DNA of 64,000 nucleotides from Rugamonas fusca (GCF_014042365.1 NZ_JACEZS010000010.1:124001-188000), one strand, 5' to 3'; numbered from the stretch's first letter, positions 34,927-43,725 are shown. Notes: generated from the letters alone by a model not told the origin. Numbers and translations: made by a program.

Positions 34927-35763
34927 TCAGTGGACCAGGATCTGGCACAGGTCCTGGAACGTCGATTCCGTTTCCGCGAACACGGCCATGCAGGCCGCGT
35001 CGCTCAACGCCAGCATACGCCAGCTTTGCTGCGACAGGGGCGGCACCTGGTCGTCCTCCTCGCCGCTCAGGTCGAGCGCATGGGCCAGCGCGTCGGCCAC
35101 GTGGATCAGCAGGGCCAGCGAGACGGTGTCGGCGCCGTCGGGCTGGTGGTGGCCGGCCACCGCGTCCTGGATGGGGCGTGGAAAATTCCAGTGGGCCGCC
35201 AGGGCGCTGCCCACGCGTGCGTGGTCGTGGCCGAAGATGGCATGCTGGGCCGCGCCCACCGTGCAGTCGTGCTGGCGGCGGTAGGCTTCCACCGCCTCGT
35301 ATTCGGTCCGGTAGCGGGTGGCCAGCACCAGCGTGCCCAGGTCATGCAGCAGGCCGGCCGTGAACGCCGCCTCCGGCGGCAGCCGCACGTGGCGCGCCAG
35401 CGCCCGCGCACACACGGCCGTGGCGATCGAGTGGCGCCAGAACGGTTCGAACGCGAACTGGCTGCCCGGTCCCGGCGTGAAGGCGCCCGTCACCGAGCAG
35501 GCCGTGACCAGCGTGCGGATGCTGTGCAATCCCAGCACGGCGATCGCCTGGCCGATGGTGGTGACCTTGGTCGGCATGCCATAGAACGAGGAATTGGCCA
35601 GCCGCAGCGTCTTGGCCGTGAGCGACTGGTCGAGCGCGATCTTGGCCGCCAGCGCGTGCAGGTCCACGTCGTCCTGCCCGACCGTGGCGAGCAGCTCGGC
35701 CACCACGGCCGGCAGCGAGGGCAGGTCGTGCACGCGCTTGATGATCTCGTCCATGCTGAGCAT
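34927..35763 (-). CDS. HDOD domain protein
   Basis: A 278-residue protein starting MLSMDEIIKRVHDLPSLPAVVAELL, the typical HDOD opening. The HDOD domain covers 5-215 (LRLANSSFYGMP, AFTAGLLHDLGTLVLA, HARVGSALAAHWNFP). HDOD proteins lack a full HD metal site and serve signalling roles, often alongside cyclic-di-GMP proteins. It is the third gene of the operon and begins 3 bases after the previous stop. A longer frame to 35955 would overlap the preceding gene and is rejected. Confidence 0.9.
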   Translation of the reverse strand: MLSMDEIIKRVHDLPSLPAVVAELLATVGQDDVDLHALAAKIALDQSLTAKTLRLANSSFYGMPTKVTTIGQAIAVLGLHSIRTLVTACSVTGAFTPGPGSQFAFEPFWRHSIATAVCARALARHVRLPPEAAFTAGLLHDLGTLVLATRYRTEYEAVEAYRRQHDCTVGAAQHAIFGHDHARVGSALAAHWNFPRPIQDAVAGHHQPDGADTVSLALLIHVADALAHALDLSGEEDDQVPPLSQQSWRMLALSDAACMAVFAETESTFQDLCQILVH

Positions 35764-35765
35764 GC

Positions 35766-36119
35766 TCACTCCTGGTTGCGGTAGTCGGTCAGCAGTTGCA
35801 GCAGCGTGGCGTTGGCTTCCTGGCCCGCGCTGTGGCGGAACAGGTGCTGCAACCGCGCCAGCTGGTGCTGGCGCAGCGCGGCCCGCGCCGCCGGCGCGCC
35901 GCCGTCCGCATCCGCATCGCCGTGCCCGGGCTGGGCCGGGCGCACGACGACGCACTGCGCCACGCCGCGCCGGCGCAGGCTGGCCAGCGTGGCCTCGGTC
36001 AGTATCGCGCCTTGCGGCAACAGCACGGTGCCGTGGCCATCGGACAGCTCGTCGGCCAGCACCATGCCGGCGCCGGCCTGATCGAGCGTGATGCGCAGGT
36101 GCGGCGGCTGGTCCATCAT
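35766..36119 (-). CDS. small GMVLA-domain protein
   Basis: A 117-residue protein. Its first 55 residues (GMVLADELSDGHGTVLLPQGAILTEATLASLRRRGV) resemble the C-terminal domain of the REC/HD-GYP-like protein at 32095-33435 (GMVLARDLISRDGLMLLPAEHVL) and similar tails of HD-GYP and HDOD proteins, where it is a small beta domain. The rest is alanine-rich and helical. Its free-standing form, overlapping the LOV gene by four bases (ATGA), suggests a small partner module. Its role is unknown. Confidence 0.75.
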   Translation of the reverse strand: MMDQPPHLRITLDQAGAGMVLADELSDGHGTVLLPQGAILTEATLASLRRRGVAQCVVVRPAQPGHGDADADGGAPAARAALRQHQLARLQHLFRHSAGQEANATLLQLLTDYRNQE

Positions 36120-39046
36120 GGCTCCTCGCGGTGGCTCAGCGTGATCAGGCTGCCGCGCGACGCCGAGCGCTCGCCCATGGGGTAGACCACCACGTCGTAG
36201 CGCTGGCCCGCGATCGCGATCTGGTGCACCGGCTGCTGGTCGGCGCCGGCGCCGGGGAACAGCTCCGGCAGCACCACGCTGGCTTCGTTGCCGAGCAGGG
36301 CGCCACTGTGCTGGAACAGGCCGGCGGCGGCGCCGTTGACGAAGGCGATCATGCCGGCGTCGTCCATGCCGATCACGGGCAGCGGCAAGTGCTGCAGCAC
36401 TTCATGGGCCACGTTCAGGCTGACCTCGTCGCGGCTGATCTGGCGCTGCTTGAGCAGCAGCAGCTCCTCCATGCGGCGGTTGGCGGCGGCCAGCTCGTGG
36501 TTGGCGGTGCGCACTTCCAGCTGCAGGCGGGTGTTCTCGTCGGCGATCTCCTTGATCTGGAACGCTTGCGCGATGTGGCCGCGCAGCAGCTCGTCCTCCC
36601 ACGGCTTGGTGAGGAATTTGTAGATCGCCCCTTCGTTGACGGCGTCCGTGACGGACTGCAATTCCGTGTAGCCGGACAGCATGATGCGTATCGTGTCCGG
36701 ATACAGCAGCTTGGCCTTGCGCAGGAAGTCCGCGCCCAGCATGCCGGGCATGCGCTGGTCGGACACGATCACGTCCACGGCGTGCTGGGCCAGCACGTCC
36801 AGCCCCTCCTGGCCGCTGTTGGCCGTGTAGATCTGGTAATCATCGCGGCGCAGCAAGCGCTTCAGGGCCGACACGATGTTCTGCTCGTCGTCCACCAGCA
36901 GCAGGCTGCGCTTTTGCTTCTGGATGCGCAGCAGGTGCGGCGGCAGCGCGCGTCCTTCGGCCCGCATGGCCAGCAATTCCCCGGCCGTGACGGGCGGCGC
37001 GAAGTAGTGGCCCTGGATCAGGTCGCACATATTGCGGCGCAGGAAATCGCACTGGGCTTCCGTCTCCACGCCCTCGGCCACCACTTCGATGCCCAGGTGG
37101 TGGGCCATGGAGATGATGGTGCGGGCCAGCGCGGCGTCGTCGCTGTCGGTGACGATGTCGCGGATGAACTGGCCTTCGATCTTGACGGCGTCGAACGGGT
37201 AGCGCTTCAGGTAGCTCAGCGAAGCGTAGCCGGTGCCGAAGTCGTCCAGCGTGAGCCGCACGCCCAGCGCCTTGAGCCGGGCCAGGCTGGCCGCGCCGGC
37301 GCCGCTGTCCTGCATCAGGCACGCTTCCGTGATCTCCAGCGTCAGTGCCGGCGCCAGCACCCCGTGCTCGTTGAGGATGGCGGCCACGGTGCCGGCCAGC
37401 AGGCGGTCGCGGAACTGGCGCGGCGAGATGTTGACGGCCACCGGCAGCGGCGCCAGCTGCTGGGCGTGCCAGGCGGCCAGGTCGCGGCACGCCTGGCGCA
37501 GCACCCAGTCGCCGATGGTGTCGGCCAGGCCGGCCTGCTCGGCCACACCGATGAAATCGGCCGCCGCCAGCAAGCCCTGGGTCGGATGCTGCCAGCGCAC
37601 CAGCGCTTCCACGCTGGCGATGGCGCCCGTGCGCAAGTCCACCAGCGGCTGGTATAGCAGGCGCAATTCGTCGCGCGCGATGGCCAGCCGCAGGGCTGCC
37701 TCCATGCCGATGCGGGCCATGGTGCGCTGGTTCATTTCCGGCGCGAAGAATTGGTATCGGGCGCCGCCCTGTTCGCGCGCGCGCGTCAGGGCCAGGTCGG
37801 CGTAGCGCATCAGGGTGGCGCTGTCGGCGCCGTCCTGCGGGTGCAGCGCGATGCCGATGCTGGCGCTCACGTGCACGGGATGGCCGGCCAGCGTGAACGG
37901 CTGTGCCAGCACGACGAACATGTGCTCGCACACGGGCATCACATCGCCGGCGCCATCGACGGCGCCCAGGATGGCGAGGAATTCATGATCGCCCAGCCGG
38001 GCCAGCGTGTCGTGCTCGCCCATGCATTGCTGCAGGCGCTGGGCGGCGATGGCCAGCATTTGGTCGCCGGCCGCGTGGCCCAGGCTTTCGTTGACCAGTT
38101 CGAAGTTGTCCAGTCCCACGCACAGCAGCGCCACCGCGTGATGGTGCTGGCCGGCCCGCAGCATGGCTTGCTGCAGCCGTTGGTTGAACAGGGTGCGGTT
38201 GGGCAGGCCGGTCAGCTCGTCGTGGGTGGACTGCCAGGTGAGGCGCTCCTCTTTTTCCTTGAGCAAAGTGATGTCGTTGAGGATGCCCACGTAGTGGGTG
38301 ACGACGCCATGCTCGTCGGGCACGGGTGCGATCAGCAAGTCGTTCCAGAACAGGGTGCCGTCCTTGCGGTAGTTGCGCAGCAGCACGTGGGCATCCTTGC
38401 GCTGGCCCAGCGCGTGGCGCAGCGTGGCCAGGCCTGGCTGGTCGCGGTCGCCGTTCTGCAGCAGGCGGCAATTGCGGCCCATGATGTCCATCGGCGTATA
38501 GCCCGTCATCGCGTAGAAGGCCGGGTTGGCGTACATGATGGGGTAGTCCGGCTCGGTGGCGCTGGTGATCAGCACCCCGTTCGAGCAGGCCGCCAGCGCC
38601 CGGTTCGACAGTTGCAGCATGTCCTTGAGCTGGCGCCGCTGGCTGATGTCGGCCACCCACCATACCTGGCCGGCGGGGCCGCCTTCGGTCCCGGCCACGC
38701 TGTAGCGCGTCACATGGGTCCATAACAAGGTGTCGTCGCCGGCGCGCCAGCGCAGCTCGTTCTTCTGCGCCACGCCGGGCGTGGCCAGCAGTTCGGCCTG
38801 GCCGGCCGCCACCAGCTGGTGGTCGGCCTCGGCCAGCAAGTGGCTGTAGTGGCGGCCTTGCAGCTCAGCGGGCGGGATGGCCAGCATCTGGCACAGGCGG
38901 GCGTTGACGCGCAGCACCATGCCTTCGCGGTCCAGGTAGACGATGCCGACCGGCGCTTGCTCGACCGCCAGTTGCAGCTGCACGCCAGCGCTATCTGGCG
39001 GCGGCTGTTCCGGTGGCGTGGCGGGGGGCTGGTCGTGCAAATCCAT
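36116..39046 (-). CDS. PAS-LOV-GGDEF-EAL-REC-PAS signalling protein
   Basis: A 976-residue multidomain protein: PAS (22-138), LOV (150-262), GGDEF (275-430), EAL (440-700), receiver (712-830, phosphoacceptor D763, FLTKPW), and a C-terminal PAS-like region (about 860-970). The LOV domain has the flavin-adduct cysteine C193 in GRNCRLLQ, plus NYRKDG and FWN. The glutamine expected near VGIQ is a leucine (L256). The GGDEF motif reads GDHEF (residues 352-356), so cyclase activity is unlikely, while the EAL motif (E480) and DDFGTGYASL are intact, giving a probable phosphodiesterase. It is the first gene of the operon. Confidence 0.92.
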   Translation of the reverse strand: MDLHDQPPATPPEQPPPDSAGVQLQLAVEQAPVGIVYLDREGMVLRVNARLCQMLAIPPAELQGRHYSHLLAEADHQLVAAGQAELLATPGVAQKNELRWRAGDDTLLWTHVTRYSVAGTEGGPAGQVWWVADISQRRQLKDMLQLSNRALAACSNGVLITSATEPDYPIMYANPAFYAMTGYTPMDIMGRNCRLLQNGDRDQPGLATLRHALGQRKDAHVLLRNYRKDGTLFWNDLLIAPVPDEHGVVTHYVGILNDITLLKEKEERLTWQSTHDELTGLPNRTLFNQRLQQAMLRAGQHHHAVALLCVGLDNFELVNESLGHAAGDQMLAIAAQRLQQCMGEHDTLARLGDHEFLAILGAVDGAGDVMPVCEHMFVVLAQPFTLAGHPVHVSASIGIALHPQDGADSATLMRYADLALTRAREQGGARYQFFAPEMNQRTMARIGMEAALRLAIARDELRLLYQPLVDLRTGAIASVEALVRWQHPTQGLLAAADFIGVAEQAGLADTIGDWVLRQACRDLAAWHAQQLAPLPVAVNISPRQFRDRLLAGTVAAILNEHGVLAPALTLEITEACLMQDSGAGAASLARLKALGVRLTLDDFGTGYASLSYLKRYPFDAVKIEGQFIRDIVTDSDDAALARTIISMAHHLGIEVVAEGVETEAQCDFLRRNMCDLIQGHYFAPPVTAGELLAMRAEGRALPPHLLRIQKQKRSLLLVDDEQNIVSALKRLLRRDDYQIYTANSGQEGLDVLAQHAVDVIVSDQRMPGMLGADFLRKAKLLYPDTIRIMLSGYTELQSVTDAVNEGAIYKFLTKPWEDELLRGHIAQAFQIKEIADENTRLQLEVRTANHELAAANRRMEELLLLKQRQISRDEVSLNVAHEVLQHLPLPVIGMDDAGMIAFVNGAAAGLFQHSGALLGNEASVVLPELFPGAGADQQPVHQIAIAGQRYDVVVYPMGERSASRGSLITLSHREEP

Positions 39047-39371
39047 CAGGCGTACCTATCGTCATGAAAGCTTTATGGACAGAAACATAATAAACCGGCG
39101 CAATCGATTATAAGGCCTGGGGTGACACGGGCGGTGGGAAGTTTTTCACCCGGCGTGGCGGGGCCGCCATGTTGTTGCGGCTGGTGATAATTTGCGGTGG
39201 CGCGTGTAATTTCCCGCTTGATAGTTGCTACAATCAAAACGCCACATTCCGTCCGGCGCGCCACAGGGCGCCCGCCACCGGGCCTGGAGCAGAGCTACAT
39301 CATGGCCGTGCCTTGTAGTACAGGCATGATTTGCCAGCAGGTTGCTAACGAGTGTGAAAGGGACAGTCTCT

Positions 39372-39734
39372 ATGACACAGGCATGGGTAGAGCTAACGCG
39401 GCCCGACGGGCGCGACGTGACGGCCCCCACCGAGGCCCAGCTGGTGGCCGCGCTGGCCGACGTCTACAGCGGCAAGACCACCGGCCCGGACGGCGCGCCC
39501 GGTACGGCCGTGCTGCGCTTTGGCTACGACGATGGCTTGATGTACGCGCTGGAAGTGGCCAAGGGCGGCGACGTGCGCTTCGAGGAGTGGTCCGACCGCG
39601 ATTGCGAGATCGCGCTGGCCAGTCCGCGCCACATGACGGCCTTGCCCCAGGCGGACGCGCTGCAACTGTGGCGCTGGCTGGCCATGCGCCAGGTGGCCAA
39701 GATTCGCAGCCAGCCGTGGGTATCGGAGGATTAG
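39372..39734 (+). CDS. hypothetical protein
   Basis: A 120-residue soluble protein (MTQAWVELTRPDGRDVTAPTEAQLVAALADVYSG...) with no recognised family. It is acidic, with a beta-rich part around VLRFGYDDGLMYALEVAKGG. The start 39372 follows AAAGGGA at a fair distance. It stands alone between the LOV gene, which it diverges from, and the SDR gene. The 325-base gap 39047-39371 holds no gene I can support; it is where the promoter of the signalling operon must lie. Confidence 0.7.
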   Translation: MTQAWVELTRPDGRDVTAPTEAQLVAALADVYSGKTTGPDGAPGTAVLRFGYDDGLMYALEVAKGGDVRFEEWSDRDCEIALASPRHMTALPQADALQLWRWLAMRQVAKIRSQPWVSED

Positions 39735-39834
39735 TGTGTAAATTGCATCATCCGCGACCCATTTGATCTTGCGCAATACGGCGCTTGATCGCTCTCATAA
39801 ACCGATGCATTTATAACAAGATCAGGAGGGGAGC

Positions 39835-40581
39835 ATGGACAGCAAACGCGTGGCCGTGGTGACGGGGGGCATGGGGGGATTGGGCACGGCGATCTGCCAC
39901 CGCCTGTACCGGGCCGGGTTCGCCGTGGCCGCCACCTATTCGCCGGGCAACAGCGGTTTCCAGACCTGGATCGAGGAGCGCAAGGATGAGGGCTTGCGTT
40001 GCCGGGCCTACCAGGTGGATGTGGCCGATTACGACGATTGCGCGCGGGCCGTGGCCCGCATCCGCGCGGAACTGGGCGCGGTCGATGTGCTGGTCAACAA
40101 CGCCGGCATCACGCGCGACCAGCGCTTGAGCAAGCTTGACCTGGACGACTGGCAGGCCGTGCTGCGCACCAATCTCGACAGCGTATTCAACATGAGCAAG
40201 CAGGTGCTCGATGGCATGCTGGAACGGCGCTGGGGCCGCATCATCAACATCTCCTCCGTCAATGGCCAGAAAGGCGCGTTCGGCCAGTGCAATTACGCGG
40301 CCGCCAAGGCTGGCATGCACGGCCTGACCAAGGCGCTGGCGCTGGAAGTGGCGCGCCACGGCATCACCGTCAACACGGTGGCGCCCGGCTATCTGCGCAC
40401 CCGCATGGTGGAAGCGGTGCCGGCCGACGTGCTGGAACAGAAGATCCTGCCGCAGATACCCATGGCCCGGCTGGGCGAACCGGACGAGGTGGCGGCGCTG
40501 GTGGCTTACCTGGCGTCGGAGGAGGCGGCGTTCATGACGGGGGCCGAGATCGCCATCAACGGCGGCCAGCACATGCGGTGA
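39835..40581 (+). CDS. phaB: acetoacetyl-CoA reductase-like SDR (PhaB)
   Basis: A 248-residue short-chain dehydrogenase of the PhaB/FabG group. The NADPH motif TGGMGGLGTAI is at 9-20, the catalytic serine is in INISSVNGQKGAFGQ, with Y and K in NYAAAKAGM, and the C-terminus is FMTGAEIAINGGQHM, all typical of PhaB. PhaB makes (R)-3-hydroxybutyryl-CoA for PHB synthesis. A strong AGGAGGGGA ribosome site precedes the start. It is alone here; FabG activity cannot be excluded. Confidence 0.88.
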   Translation: MDSKRVAVVTGGMGGLGTAICHRLYRAGFAVAATYSPGNSGFQTWIEERKDEGLRCRAYQVDVADYDDCARAVARIRAELGAVDVLVNNAGITRDQRLSKLDLDDWQAVLRTNLDSVFNMSKQVLDGMLERRWGRIINISSVNGQKGAFGQCNYAAAKAGMHGLTKALALEVARHGITVNTVAPGYLRTRMVEAVPADVLEQKILPQIPMARLGEPDEVAALVAYLASEEAAFMTGAEIAINGGQHMR

Positions 40582-40589
40582 GCGTTGCG

Positions 40590-40964
40590 TTAGCGGTGGG
40601 GTTTTTCCTCGCGCGTCTGGCAGGCGATGCACAGGCGCGCTTCCGGGCGCGCGTTCAGGCGCGAGTAACCGATCGGTTCGCCGCACGATGCGCACAGGCC
40701 ATAGCTGCCATCGTCGAACTTGGCCAGCGCGTGGCGCACCACTTGCAGGTGGCGCGCCGTGTGTTCGGCCGTTTCATGCACCAGTTCATTGAGGGTGCGG
40801 TTGCTGGCGTTATCGGCCGGCGACGCTTCCACTTCCATCACGGCCGGGGCCAGCACGTCGGCGCCCGGATTGAAGTCGTCGGCCAGCTGGCTCAGCAGGT
40901 CCAGCCGGGCTTGTTCAAGCCGCGCATGCAAGCTCTCCCATTGTTCCTGTTCCAGACCGTTCAT
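40590..40964 (-). CDS. TraR/DksA zinc-finger protein
   Basis: A 124-residue DksA-like protein with a helical N-terminus (coiled coil 1-80) and a C-terminal zinc finger with CxxC pairs CASC and CIAC. DksA-type proteins enter the RNA polymerase secondary channel with ppGpp. It is shorter than DksA (about 150) and lacks a clear acidic DxxDxA tip, so it is a paralogue rather than the main DksA. It converges with the PhaB-like gene, 8 bases apart. Confidence 0.85.
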   Translation of the reverse strand: MNGLEQEQWESLHARLEQARLDLLSQLADDFNPGADVLAPAVMEVEASPADNASNRTLNELVHETAEHTARHLQVVRHALAKFDDGSYGLCASCGEPIGYSRLNARPEARLCIACQTREEKPHR

Positions 40965-41097
40965 GACCGCCTCACTGGCTGATGGACAAGGGCCATCCTG
41001 CGCGTGGCGCGCAGGATCGCGTTCGGCCCATTGTACTGCAATCGCCGCGCCGTGGTGGCGCCGTTACCGGCCCTGGTGTGCGGCGTGGCGGCTGGTG

Positions 41098-41610
41098 TCA
41101 GGCTGGCGGCGGGGCCGCCGGATCGCGCAGGTCGGCCAGGTGCTGCTTGAGCTTTTCCAGCGGCGCGGCCAGGTGTTCGGGGGCGCCGCTGGCGACGGCC
41201 GCGCCCAGTTGCAGCAGCTCGGCGGCCAGCTCGACCAGGTCGCGCAGGCGGTCCAGCGTGCGGATGCGTTCGGCTGCCTGCGCCGTCAGCGCCAGCAGTT
41301 GTTGCTGGGCGCCGGCCAGGCCGCCCATGGCCAGCACGGCCGCATCCAGGTACAGGCCGTTGGCGCGCTGGCGCAGCGCCACCTCGTTTTCGAACAGCGC
41401 CTGCGCCGCGCCCTGCGACAAGCCCTGGTCGATGGAGGCGCCACGCGCGATGGCCGTGGCGGTCGCGGCGGCGGGGGCCGGTGGCACGGCCGTGGCGCTG
41501 CGGATGGCCCGCATCAGGCGCGCGTGCAGCGCGTCGGCGCAGGCGGACAGGCGTTCGGCCAGCGCTTCGATGTCGTGCGCAGCGGGCGGCGGGGGAAGGG
41601 GAGTGGACAT
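41098..41610 (-). CDS. hypothetical helical protein
   Basis: A 170-residue Ala/Leu-rich protein with no family I recognise. Two helical stretches (15-40 and 65-150) with heptad-like leucines are separated by a Pro/Ala/Thr-rich linker. No signal peptide is visible. It lies between the DksA-like gene and a lipoprotein gene on the same strand, spaced by more than 100 bases on each side. Confidence 0.55.
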   Translation of the reverse strand: MSTPLPPPPAAHDIEALAERLSACADALHARLMRAIRSATAVPPAPAAATATAIARGASIDQGLSQGAAQALFENEVALRQRANGLYLDAAVLAMGGLAGAQQQLLALTAQAAERIRTLDRLRDLVELAAELLQLGAAVASGAPEHLAAPLEKLKQHLADLRDPAAPPPA

Positions 41611-41744
41611 GGGGCAGGCTCCTTGGGCGTGGGCGGGTTGGTTGAGAAGGTGCGGTGGCTTGGCCGGCGGGCGCCCTGCGCGGCGCTGGCGCGGGCAGGG
41701 CCGGGGGAGGGGAAGCCCGGTGTCCGGTGTGAGCGGGCGGGCCG

Positions 41745-42647
41745 TCAGGGCGCTGGCGACAGGGACGCGTCGTCGGCCGCCTGGTGCTGGCTGGCGCGCA
41801 CGGCCGCGCTGGCCTGTGCCAGGCTGGCGACGGCCGTATCGTCGGCCTGCTGCAGCTGGGCCAGCAAGGTCTTGTGGCCGGCCGCGATGGCATCGAGGTT
41901 GCGCGCCGTGAGCGCCAGGCGGCGGCCGATCAGCCGGTATTCGCTGCGCAGCGCGCGCAACTGCACCTTGGCCAGCGTGGCCAGCAGGCGCTGGTCGGGC
42001 GTGTTGCGGTAGGGGATGTTCACTTCCAGCAAGCCCGTGACGAGGGCTTGCTCGTTGTCGTTGCTGCCGGCGTAGGCGCGCAGCAGGATGCGCATGGCGT
42101 CCAGCAATGCCTGCAACGGCGCGTCGCCCGCTTGCACCAGCTCGCGCACGGCCCGTTCCTGGTAGCGGCTGCCGAGGGCGTGCGCCAGCAGCCGGGTCAG
42201 CCCGGCATAGGCGTTCACGTGGCGCTCATCGAGGCCGCTGTCGGGCCAGGCCTTGATGGCGGTGCCGGCCGATTTGACCTGGTCTTCGAGGTCGTACTGG
42301 TTGTCGCCGGCCAGCGTGCCCAGGGTTTGCATGTACAGTTGCACGCTGCGGCCGATGCGCAGGAAGTCGGCGCTGGCGGCGCGCCGGGCCGCGTCCTGGG
42401 CGCGTTCGCGGGCGTCCGCTTCCGGGCTCAGGTAGGGTTGCTCGCGCGCGTAGGTGTCGCGGTAGCGCGCGGTCAGGTCGTGCCACGCGCCCAGCTTGGC
42501 CGACTCGGCCGCCAGCGCGCGGACTTGCGCCATCTGCGCCGTGCTGCTGGCGCAGCCGCCCAGCGCGGCGGCCAGCGACACGGCCAAGGACAGGGCCAAC
42601 GACAGGCGGAGCAAGCCGGTGGGAAGGGGCAGGCGCGGCGGTTTCAT
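41745..42647 (-). CDS. hypothetical lipoprotein
   Basis: A 300-residue lipoprotein with a long signal peptide and a lipobox ending at C32 (AALGGCASS). The mature part is helical and soluble, with conserved-looking segments GAWHDLTARYRDTYAREQPYL and GTLAGDNQYDLEDQVKSAGTAIKAW. The family is not recognised. It has no clear operon partner; the 98 bases between it and 42747 hold the start of hydroxypyruvate isomerase transcription from the other direction of reading only. Confidence 0.7.
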   Translation of the reverse strand: MKPPRLPLPTGLLRLSLALSLAVSLAAALGGCASSTAQMAQVRALAAESAKLGAWHDLTARYRDTYAREQPYLSPEADARERAQDAARRAASADFLRIGRSVQLYMQTLGTLAGDNQYDLEDQVKSAGTAIKAWPDSGLDERHVNAYAGLTRLLAHALGSRYQERAVRELVQAGDAPLQALLDAMRILLRAYAGSNDNEQALVTGLLEVNIPYRNTPDQRLLATLAKVQLRALRSEYRLIGRRLALTARNLDAIAAGHKTLLAQLQQADDTAVASLAQASAAVRASQHQAADDASLSPAP

Positions 42648-42726
42648 ATCGTCCTTTCGCGGGGAGCGTCGGGACTATTGTTGTGCTACAACTGCCGCTA
42701 GATATTGCGGATACGCAAGTCCAACG

Positions 42727-43506
42727 TCAGGCGGTGAGGGCGGTGCGCCAGCCCAGGCCGCTGGCCGTGTCGGCCAGCGGTACGTATTCGCAGCCTATCC
42801 AGCCCTGGTAGCCCATGGCGTCGAGTTGCTGGAACAGGAAGCGGTAATTGATTTCGCCCGTGCCCGGCTCGTGGCGGCCCGGGGTGTCGGCCAGTTGCAT
42901 GTGGCCGATCAGGGGCAGGTTGGCGCGCATGGTGTTGGCCAGTTCGCCCTCCATGCGCTGCATGTGATAGATGTCGTATTGCAGGAACACGTTATCGCAG
43001 CCGCTGGCGGCGATCAGCTCGCGCGCTTGCCAGCTGTGGTTGAGGAAGTAGCCGGGCATGTCGTAGTGATTGATCGGTTCGATCATCAAGGCGATGCCGT
43101 GCGGGCGGCACTGGGCCGATGCGTAGCGCAGGTTGTCCAGGAAGGTGTCGCGCGCGCGGGCCGGCGCCAGGCCGGGCGGGACGATGCCGGCCATGCAGTG
43201 CAGGCGCGGGGTGCCCAGTTCGGTAGCGTATTCCAGGCCCAGCGCCACGCCGGTGCGGAATTCCTCGACGCGGCGCGGATCGCAGGCCATGCCGCGGTCG
43301 CCGGCCGCCCAGTCGCCCGGCGGCAGGTTGTGCAGCACCAGCTCTAGCTGATGGCGGCGCAGGCGCTCGGCGATCTGTTGCGCGTCATAGGCGTAGGGGA
43401 ACAGGAACTCGACGCCATCGAAGCCGGCCGCGCGGGCCAGGGCGAAGCGGTCCAGGAATGGCGCTTCGGTGAATAGCATGGACAGGTTGGCGGCGAACTT
43501 AGGCAT
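42727..43506 (-). CDS. hyi: hydroxypyruvate isomerase
   Basis: A 259-residue TIM-barrel xylose isomerase-like enzyme that converts hydroxypyruvate and tartronate semialdehyde. The length equals that of E. coli Hyi (258). Conserved parts: FAANLSMLFTEAPFLDRF at the N-terminus, the metal and catalytic glutamates in MIEPINHYDMPGYFL and the C-terminal IGCEYVPL. No glyoxylate carboligase or glxR lies nearby in this window. A ribosome site (AGGA) precedes the start. Confidence 0.92.
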   Translation of the reverse strand: MPKFAANLSMLFTEAPFLDRFALARAAGFDGVEFLFPYAYDAQQIAERLRRHQLELVLHNLPPGDWAAGDRGMACDPRRVEEFRTGVALGLEYATELGTPRLHCMAGIVPPGLAPARARDTFLDNLRYASAQCRPHGIALMIEPINHYDMPGYFLNHSWQARELIAASGCDNVFLQYDIYHMQRMEGELANTMRANLPLIGHMQLADTPGRHEPGTGEINYRFLFQQLDAMGYQGWIGCEYVPLADTASGLGWRTALTA

Positions 43507-43608
43507 GAGGACTCCAGGAAGCGTGAGCCGCTATCGTAATCGAAAAGCTGGCGTGGCGGTGGCGCTGGGCGGCACCCGCCCAGGCCGCCACGGCGCCAGG
43601 GGAAAAAG

Positions 43609-43669
43609 GGAAAATGGGGACGGACCCCGATTTTCGCATTGCGAAAATCGGGGTCCGTCCCCATTTTCC
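43609..43669. repeat. 30-bp perfect palindrome (REP-like)
   Basis: 43609-43638 and 43640-43669 are perfect inverted copies with a single-base centre. The arms carry GGGGACGGACCCCGATTTTC. The GC-rich head and the GGGGTC motif resemble REP elements of RAYT transposase families. No transposase is in the window. It lies between the hyi start and the rhlE terminator. Confidence 0.75.
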
Positions 43670-43682
43670 ATGGCGCCTGGCG

Positions 43683-43709
43683 AAAAAAAAGCCACAGCAT
43701 GCTGTGGCT
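43683..43709 (-). terminator. Rho-independent terminator of rhlE
   Basis: A perfect 20-bp palindrome AGCCACAGCATGCTGTGGCT (43690-43709) is followed on the minus strand by a run of T residues (43683-43690). It lies 16 bases past the rhlE stop. Confidence 0.88.
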
Positions 43710-43725
43710 TGCTGCCCCCAAGGGC

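Noticed and set aside
34927..35955. longer start for the HDOD gene
   Set aside because: It would overlap the preceding gene over most of its length; the start at 35763 gives a normal HDOD N-terminus and a 3-base gap.
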